Source of the DNA: Sipunculus nudus
Lineage: Eukaryota; Annelida; Sipuncula; Golfingiida; Sipunculidae
Direction: 5' to 3'
Assembly: GCA_026874595.1 (NCBI GenBank)
Contig: CM049322.1
Location: 29,699,340-29,763,339 of the forward strand
DNA: 64,000 nt
This document shows, in pieces, positions 57,601-64,000 of the stretch. How positions within the stretch are numbered: position 1 is the first letter of the stretch; every line of letters starts with the position of its first letter. A program made the translations under genes and the position numbers. The notes under the pieces are model-generated. The model had not been told where the DNA came from. It saw nothing but the letters and a program-made list of their open reading frames with translations, and did not search any database.

Positions 57601-58018
57601 CCACAATATAGCAGTTCGTTATTAAACGGAAGTAACCTATAACCTTTGATCTTCAGGTCAACATATTGGTTTAGACTGGCATCTGCTCATACAAAGTGAT
57701 AGTCCGTTGTTGAACAATACATTGTAAATTTACAGCAAAACCTCACCTGGTTTGTAATACAAGCAACTATAATATTTCATTTGACTTTTGGTGTGGATGA
57801 TATTTGTGTTCAAAATGAAAAGTACCTAAGTAAGAATGTGATCTCAAAAGAAGTTATGAGATGCTATTGTGACTAGCTAAACGATAGAATAAGAAACCCT
57901 ATTCATAAGTGAAGTACTTCAATATGACATATCCAATTGGCATTTGTTAATAGTTAATTAAATAAATTACATTTATACATTTGAATTAACACATTGTATT
58001 CATTTCTACAGAAAGAAC

Positions 58019-58079
58019 ATGGTCTTCAAAGTTCTGTTGGCAGGCTATGTATTGTTGAGCAGGGAAATGTTGTCATCTG
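58019..58079 (+). CDS. Gene A' exon 1: start codon and signal peptide (right arm)
   Basis: Same coding sequence as the left-arm exon 1: [13 protein letters not shown] then SREMLSS and a split Gly codon at donor 'gtaagt'. The acceptor 'catttctacag' at 58,000-58,010 precedes the ATG by 8 bp. It forms the start of a mirrored, truncated copy of gene A. Confidence 0.8.
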
Positions 58080-60847
58080 GTAAGTCGATTGGATTCAAAA
58101 TTACCTGATTCTCAAAGGTTACCAGTGTTATCTTTCAGTTAAGTCTTGTTTTAGCAAGTGTCATTTACTACAACTTAACAACCATATGAAAACAATAGCA
58201 ATGTCTTCTCTTGAAATTTCCTTACCAATATCGTTACTGAAATAGATCACTTCCAAAAAATGATAGGTATTTGTTTGAAGACTGGACTTCAAACCCAGAA
58301 ATATTTTGTGAAAGGTATGTTAGCTGTATCTGTGATTGGCGTTGTCTACCGTGGTGTAACGTTATTTTACGCCGATATTACATTACAACAAGCTTGTTTT
58401 TAATATGATTGAACCAAAAATCGATTTATCTTAACCCCTTGGAATACATTAAAGGTATGTAAACGTTACATTTAATGGATTTAATTCATCATTGTGTGCA
58501 ACATTTTAAGGATATAGCATTTCATTTTAAAGTAGTAGTTATATTCATTACAAGGTTGCACATAATGATGCTGCAGTACGTTTTGTTAAAACACTTCTAA
58601 CGAGTAAATAAGGTGTGAGTACAATTCTCAAAAAAATTATTTTAGATTTCCTAAAGTCACTTTGTAAAAAGCCTTAAAATTTCAGTCATTTTGAAAAGAG
58701 CCTGATGGAATCAGGCAATTTGTAAATTGACTGAAAATTTCAGACAACTTTACACATTGACTGGTTTTACACATTGACTGTAACATATATATATACTTAA
58801 TAACATTTCAAATATATTACAATTAAGTATAAAGTTTTAGAAAATAAGGAATTATATTTTAAGTGAAAGTTAATTCTAAACCAGGTTTAGATATAATATT
58901 TTATAGTAATCTCATAAATAGAACCATATTCTGTAATTCCAATTTTTAATGTATTTAATTTGCAGTATATAAATATTATTCTTTGAACAGGATGATTACA
59001 TCACAGGCGCTTGAATAATAGTTGGTACAAATTTTGGCTTAAACAGTGTTCAATCAACTATATTATAAACCATCCCTACCCTTTCATGGTAGGTTCGCAC
59101 AGAAGTTTTTATCATCGTTTGTTTGTCTCTTTCAATTGTGCTGGGTACCAGTCTATATATTTCTTGTTTAAAGTCAATCAAAAGAGTCAAGACAAAAAAT
59201 TCTATGCGGGCCTACAATGATTGTACCAATTAATGGATACAAACCAGTTGCAAATGAAGATGCCAGCCTTGTGTATATTTATATAAACAAGTAACTGACA
59301 AGCATTACTTACTGGTTTAGCGCTTAGAAAAGGGTAGGGATGGTTTGTATAGTTGATTGAAAACTGTTTAAGCCCAAATTTGTACCAACAATTATTCAAG
59401 CGCCTGTGATTACATAGACCAGCCCCCTTGCAAAATCGGGGGGGGGGTATATTGATGCCCCTGATTTCCACTCAGTACAATGGAAGACTGTTTTGCATGT
59501 AATGTAATCAATACAAAACAAAATTCGTCAAGAAATTCAGGCTCAATTTATAGATCACCACTTTTTAAAACATTTTCTTATGGAAGTAAATGCTTCTACA
59601 TTTTATGTGCATAACCACCATCACAGGTTCTTTGCATGGGTTCCCTTTCGGGATGGGCCAGCCTAGCAACTTCCTATTAGATAATGTATCCTGGTTAGCC
59701 AAACCTGGATTGAACATACTGGTACGCCACCAATTCCTTCGAGAGAGGCCGACCTTGCTGATCAAAGTGTCGTAACTAACGGTCATCTCGACTTGCTTGG
59801 ATTACGCAAGATATCAGAAAGCCTCTCTCTCCGGGGAAAAACTCTCTTTTGTTAAAGGAATTTGGGTGAATGTCAGGTATTGGCCGAATCCACTCTCAGA
59901 TTCAAACCACACCTCCCAGTTCACCAGTTTGGTAGTCAAAACACCGATTAATGATCATACTCAAATTTCTCCGAGGTTTCAGAACTGAAAGACGTTAAAA
60001 CATTGAGTTTTCCTTAAATCACCACCGTTTCTTTTGTTTGCTATAAATTCTTAACTTCCGGTCACAACACGCGGGGCGTCAAAAAGGGGCATATAATCCC
60101 CCCCCCCCTTTTTTTGGGATGGTCAATAAAATTATAGCCCCATATTCAAATATCTCATTTATATCCTGAAAATGAAATATATTATTAATAAGACTTTGGT
60201 TCCATTTCTGAGATTACCATTAAATATATTTCTAAACCTGGTATTGAGTAAATATGACACCACTGACAACACGAGTTCAATCTGGAACCTTATTTTAAGT
60301 AATGATCCTGACAAGAACCTCTAAGTGCCCATGAAGCCTTTTCACAGAGAAAATGTTCCCTTCTGGCACCATGGTTCTCAGTGAAACACACAAGACTTTT
60401 TTTTCTTAGAGTGATTCTACGATTCTACGAACTTTCCATTTTGGTATGTTGGTATGTATAGACCACTTTAAAAAATGAAAAATAACCCTTTCTAGGTGAG
60501 TAACATTAACATATTTTTAAGCAGTCATCGTATCAGCTGAGCGTTATAACCCGTATTAATGTAATATATTACAAAAGTTTCAAACGAAATACTATGTAAA
60601 GATGGTTATAGAGGGGTATTAAGAAACTTTTAATTAACGGCCAATCCTGTTGATGGGTTAGGCTTGTTGCTTATTTTTTTAAATAGAAATTGTCATAGAT
60701 GTTTTAAAACATTTTCTACATAATTTTATATTCCAGTCAGTTGAATAAGACTTTGGTAACGTTATTGTCCACAATTCCCCATTCTTATCATTATACCACT
60801 GATCTCTGTAAGTGTTTATAATAGTATGCTTCCTTGTGCATTTTCAG
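58080..60847. other. Gene A' intron 1 (right arm)
   Basis: Mirror of gene A intron 1, with the 'cagtcaatgtgtaaa' patch (about 58,653-58,781), the MITE, and poly-C/G tracts shorter than in the left arm (for example at 59,440-59,447). Confidence 0.7.
59002..59408. mobile_element. MITE with long terminal inverted repeats (right arm)
   Basis: Mirror of 31,061-31,467, with the same CACAGGCGCTTGAATAAT ends. The flanking 7-bp repeat ATTACAT is present on both sides (58,995-59,001 and 59,409-59,415). Confidence 0.85.
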
Positions 60848-61186
60848 GACAGAGTGTGTCTGTGGCAGACACCTACATGGTTAAAGATGAGACCGGCAGA
60901 GTCACCTGTCAGATCAAACCTCCTGGCTCTCTTATTTTTTATGTGGTATGGGAACGGCGGCGTGCTGGTGAGTCAACCTCAACACTAATCTATGTATACT
61001 GGCCAAGTGGCTCCACTAAGGTTCGTCGCGATAACCTGGTTGGGAGATCGAACTACGAGCACTTCAGTAATGGCAGCAGCACACTGGTCATACACACTGT
61101 ACGAGAGACAGATCAAGCCAACTACAGCTGTCAGGCTGCTTTTGGAGGAGTTATCCAGTTTGATAGAGGCCAGGTGTTTGTAGTCA
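60848..61186 (+). CDS. Gene A' exon 2: V-like Ig domain (right arm), last exon of the truncated copy
   Basis: Encodes the same V-like domain as 29,278-29,616, with intact acceptor and donor 'gtgagt'. No exon 3 follows: homology to the left arm ends 243 bp downstream, whereas the Ig2 exon in gene A lies about 1.5 kb after exon 2. As it stands the copy could make only a signal peptide plus one V domain, ending by read-through into the intron (stop after VVSE), unless spliced to something unrelated. Confidence 0.85.
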
Positions 61187-61689
61187 GTGAGTAAATTTTC
61201 TACTTTCCTGTTTCCCAGAAACCATTAAACTAAAAGGATAATCATACTCTGTGTAGCTGTAGATACAGCTGAGTAATTTTTTAAGCTAAGCTAAATCTTT
61301 TGCGCAATGGCGATGACACTATGTCATTTATAGTTTACCAGACCGGGAGTCACAAATTATAATTTATCTGATAAGGCAAATGACCGAAATAATTCTCCAA
61401 ACTTTCTCACAATAATAAAAAAAAAATTACTATCAAAGAACCCCTCTGGCGCGGACGCTCTTCTTAATCCTTGGGGTGAAAGAATCCAAATTTGTTTCTG
61501 CTAATAACTTTTGCTTCCGGTAAACCTCTGACCCTTATATATTATCATTAGTTAGACAGGCAGTCATGAATGGGAAATACGAGTCATTTTCAATAAGTTT
61601 ATCTTAATATAATAAATTGCAACTTTAATACGCCAGTTATCCCAACAATTTCAAGTGTTGCTCAAAAGATAACGTCATTTAATAATATT

Positions 61690-62085
61690 AGTAATAATAT
61701 TAATAATTATATAATAATTATAAATTAATATTAATAATACAAGTATTATTGTATTTACATAGCGCCAATTCTCCGATGGTTGGACTCACAGCGCGATTCA
61801 CGCACACACACATACCCAAATACGATTACATGGAAATCAATCCCCTGTGACTGACCCAAGAAAAAGAAATGATGCATATTAATACCAAACGCTTGCCAAA
61901 GAGATACGTTTCTAAATTAGTTTTAAAAGATGCAAGAATTGAAGATTTTATAACTGTAATAGGAAGCAAATTCCAGACTTTTGGGGCTATGAAACGGAAG
62001 GAACGTTCACCGACTTTCATTTTACACTTTGATACTTTGAGAAGATTTCCACCAGCCTAGGGAAGCGTTCGTAAAGGCAGAAGGT
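61690..62085 (-). mobile_element. Non-LTR retrotransposon (LINE) 3' fragment
   Basis: The minus-strand frame reads AGGNLLKVSKCKMKVGERSF then APKVWNLLPITV, SSILASFKTNLETYLFGK. This 'GERSF...AP.VWN.LP......SL.SFK..L.TYLF' phrase is the conserved C-terminal tail of ORF2 reverse transcriptases in CR1/jockey-type LINEs. Downstream (lower coordinates) 'tggcgctatgtaaatacaat' and an ATT/TAA-rich tail resemble their 3' ends. It is truncated at its 5' side, as is usual for LINE insertions, and lies about 260 bp outside the palindrome boundary. Confidence 0.75.
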
Positions 62086-62819
62086 TATTAATTTTTCAGA
62101 CAAATATGATGAAAGTGAGCTGTCAAAATGCTGGTAAACAATAACAAAACAAACAAAACAAAAGATTCCATTATGCAGATTATGAGTGAGGTGAAATTGG
62201 CACTCCTATTTCGGGTCATATTATTCTAATAATAAGGCCCGATCCTGAGGATGATAACGTATTTGCGTATTTAGGTTTCATACAAAAAACCGATTACTGC
62301 CACGGGTTATGGCCTCTCGCAGGGCCGTGTTGGCTGGGTGTGCTTAGTTTAAATTTTTACCATGAGAAACAACATACGTTAATTATGCACCTGTTGTGGC
62401 GATGAAGCAGTCGGCGATATTGTATCATACGATTCACGTTATGTGATGTTTTGGTTGGTTCGTTTGTCTGTCTGTCTGTCTGCTATTAGCAACATTTCTC
62501 GAATTGTTTTTAACGAATTTTGAGGACATTTTCAGGATAGCGCGGAAATGATACAAGAAACAATTGCTTAAATTTTACAGGTGATCATCACACCATTCCA
62601 TATATTTTTAAAAGGAAAAATGCTGTATTTCTGCCAAAAATAATGACATCAATGTTAAAATTAATAATAATAACTCGGTGGTAGGTGTCAAAATAGTAAT
62701 TATCATCAACAATTTATAATAAAAGTTATTTAATCAATTATGATATTTTGTACCGCGTCTTGAACTCAGATATCCGACCACAACAGGACCGCCTTGCCCG
62801 GCTCCTTTTTGGGCAGATC

Positions 62820-62880
62820 TCCGCCAAAACGGACAAATCGCCGTCCTGTGATTGTCCGCTATAAAGATGGTTCACTGTAT
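62820..62880. repeat. Solo Tigger-like terminus
   Basis: Reading the minus strand inward from 62,880: 'tacagtgaaccatctttata' then 'gcggacaatcacagg', matching the style of the Tigger-like ends at 42,329/43,604. The opposite end is not found nearby. Confidence 0.5.
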
Positions 62881-62993
62881 CATTTATATTTAGTATCATT
62901 CTTTATATATTGTAAATTAAGTGTCAGTTTCTCCCAGACAGTTTTCTTACCAATTTTGTTACCATTAACTTGATCTTTCCATGTTTTACGTAC

Positions 62994-63281
62994 ACTGAAC
63001 ATCCAGATTCTCTTTGGCTTGGACAGGCTGTTGTGGCGGTCTGCTCATGGTGTGTTGATTCTGAACCTCGCACCTGATCTCTTTGTTGTGATCATTCTTT
63101 GTAACTGGGATGCTGATGGTGGCGGCACCTGGTGGCTGCTGTAGATTCTGGTTGTCCTTGAACCAGGAATAGGAAGACGCTGGATTACCCACATCAGTCA
63201 GCTGACAGGTGGTACGGTAGGTGTTACCTTCTAGCCAGGGTAATGTAGGATCAAAGACTAATGATGGTCCAGTGGGTGGCC
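62994..63281 (-). CDS. Gene B exon: Ig domain paralogous to gene A Ig4
   Basis: A 288-nt phase 1-1 exon (acceptor 'tattggcag', donor 'gtacgt'). It encodes PPTGPSLVFDPTLPWLEG, TYRTTCQLTDVGNPASSYSW (first Cys, core Trp), [20 protein letters not shown] and NKEIRCEVQNQHTMSRPPQQ (second Cys), ending KENLDVQC. Most positions match the gene A Ig4 exon at 25,257-25,535, with a Ser in place of its extra Cys. In gene A this exon is followed by Ig5 about 3 kb downstream; here the downstream side runs into the right arm of the palindrome, so gene B appears interrupted or rearranged. Confidence 0.85.
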
Positions 63282-64000
63282 CTGCCAATAAAACAATCAA
63301 GAAACTTGTATAGCCCCTTGTCACATTCAAAAGGTAAAATGCATTGGGAATGTAATAACAATACCTCTTCTTAATGCAAAACCCATGAAAACACCTGACG
63401 GATTTTAACTTGATCCATTAATTAGCTTTTATAGTTACCCTGATGACATTGCATTTAATAGAGAGTGATTAAACAATGCAAACTGAAAAAATATATGAAA
63501 AAAGATCCAGTTGTCTTACACTGACAGTGTGAAAAAAATGCAAGATTGTGAGATATAATTAATTAAAACAGTGACATTGAAAACACAATTTCAACTGTCA
63601 CAACATGAGCATGGCACAAACCTGAATATGTGTCCATAGCGGCTTACTATCTTTGATGTGGATCATCTGCCATCATTAAATTATGTAGGTTACATAAAAG
63701 AATACATCATTACATACAATAAAGATTCATTATTTCTGCAGCTATTAACGTACTATTGCTCATGTTTTAAATTCATATCTTAAAAAAATTCTTTTGCATA
63801 TGGGGTTCATTTTTTGGATATTTAACTTACATATAGAATCCTTAAACAAGAACAACTGCTTATCAATTTTTCAAACATGTACAGTGTTTAATTCCAGTTT
63901 AAATAGATTTCGTTGTTTCAACCTTAAAATAAAAATTTTATTTTAAATTCTAAAAGTTTGAATATGAAATTTAACACTTTGGAAACTTTCAAGAATATCA
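63282..64000. other. Gene B intron
   Basis: AT-rich sequence upstream of the gene B exon. No further exon recognised before the window ends. Confidence 0.6.

Larger units (their letters stand above)
45206..61429. repeat. Giant inverted repeat, right arm (16.2 kb)
   Basis: Reverse complement of 29,035-45,198 with scattered SNPs and indels. It ends at 61,429, three bases after an A10 run, where the sequence diverges from the left-arm flank ('ttac' here against 'ttat' there, with no similarity beyond). All right-arm elements below are mirror copies of left-arm elements. Confidence 0.97.
61430..62993. other. Right flank of the palindrome, repeat-derived
   Basis: Unrelated to the left-arm flank. 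Contains a LINE 3' fragment, the 'gataacgtatttg' region, a diverged copy of the 'tttcaggatagcgcggaaatg' repeat at about 62,530, and a Tigger-like terminus near 62,856. No exon seen. Confidence 0.6.

Noticed and set aside
29035-61429. A fold-back (missed-adapter) sequencing chimera as explanation of the palindrome
   Set aside because: The arms differ by real substitutions and a 12-bp indel, and the outer flanks are unrelated. A fold-back of one molecule would give identical arms. Haplotype joining remains open.

Overview
The window looks like nuclear DNA from a marine invertebrate, most likely a bivalve mollusc. It is AT-rich, its exons are split by canonical GT-AG introns, and it is full of (TA)n, CT/CA and poly-C/G tracts. 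It also carries a Penelope-like retroelement with RT and GIY-YIG-type remnants, intronic repeats containing 'aaggtcaag' words, and a 'cggacggacgacggac...cagctgagctaaaa' repeat tail that I associate with bivalve introns. The organism is inferred; no mitochondrial or rRNA marker is present.

Gene content is low. The main gene (gene A) is on the minus strand from about 32,450 to 10,599. It starts with a signal-peptide exon, followed by a V-like Ig exon, a series of single Ig-domain exons, and a fibronectin III exon. All introns for which I could fix both ends are phase 1. This Ig(n)-FN3 layout resembles nephrin/Kirrel/SYG-type adhesion proteins. The transmembrane and cytoplasmic exons were not found. 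A 3.5-kb tandem duplication (15,130-18,642 and 18,648-22,179) inside gene A duplicates one Ig exon intact and leaves a beheaded copy of another.

The dominant structure is a giant inverted repeat. The left arm is 29,035-45,198 and the right arm is 45,206-61,429, mirrored about a 7-bp spacer. The arms are about 16.2 kb each and differ by scattered SNPs (7 seen by eye in about 750 bp), small indels and (TA)n lengths. Each arm holds exons 1 and 2 of the Ig gene, a 0.4-kb MITE, a 2-kb Penelope-like element, a 1.28-kb pogo/Tigger-like element, a tRNA-like SINE fragment and several unrecognised open frames. The left arm runs on into the complete gene A. The right arm stops 243 bp after exon 2 and meets a LINE fragment, then an exon of a paralogous Ig gene (gene B, 62,994-63,281, minus strand). 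The right copy is therefore an orphan signal-peptide-plus-V-domain 5' fragment facing a paralog. Either this is a real recent inverted duplication in a turbulent IgSF cluster, or two haplotypes were joined head-to-head in assembly.

The first 10.6 kb shows no convincing gene. It holds microsatellites, a 37-bp minisatellite, four diverged copies of an E-box-containing repeat, a GC-rich hairpin and a 165-bp-period repeat that ends next to the FN3 exon.
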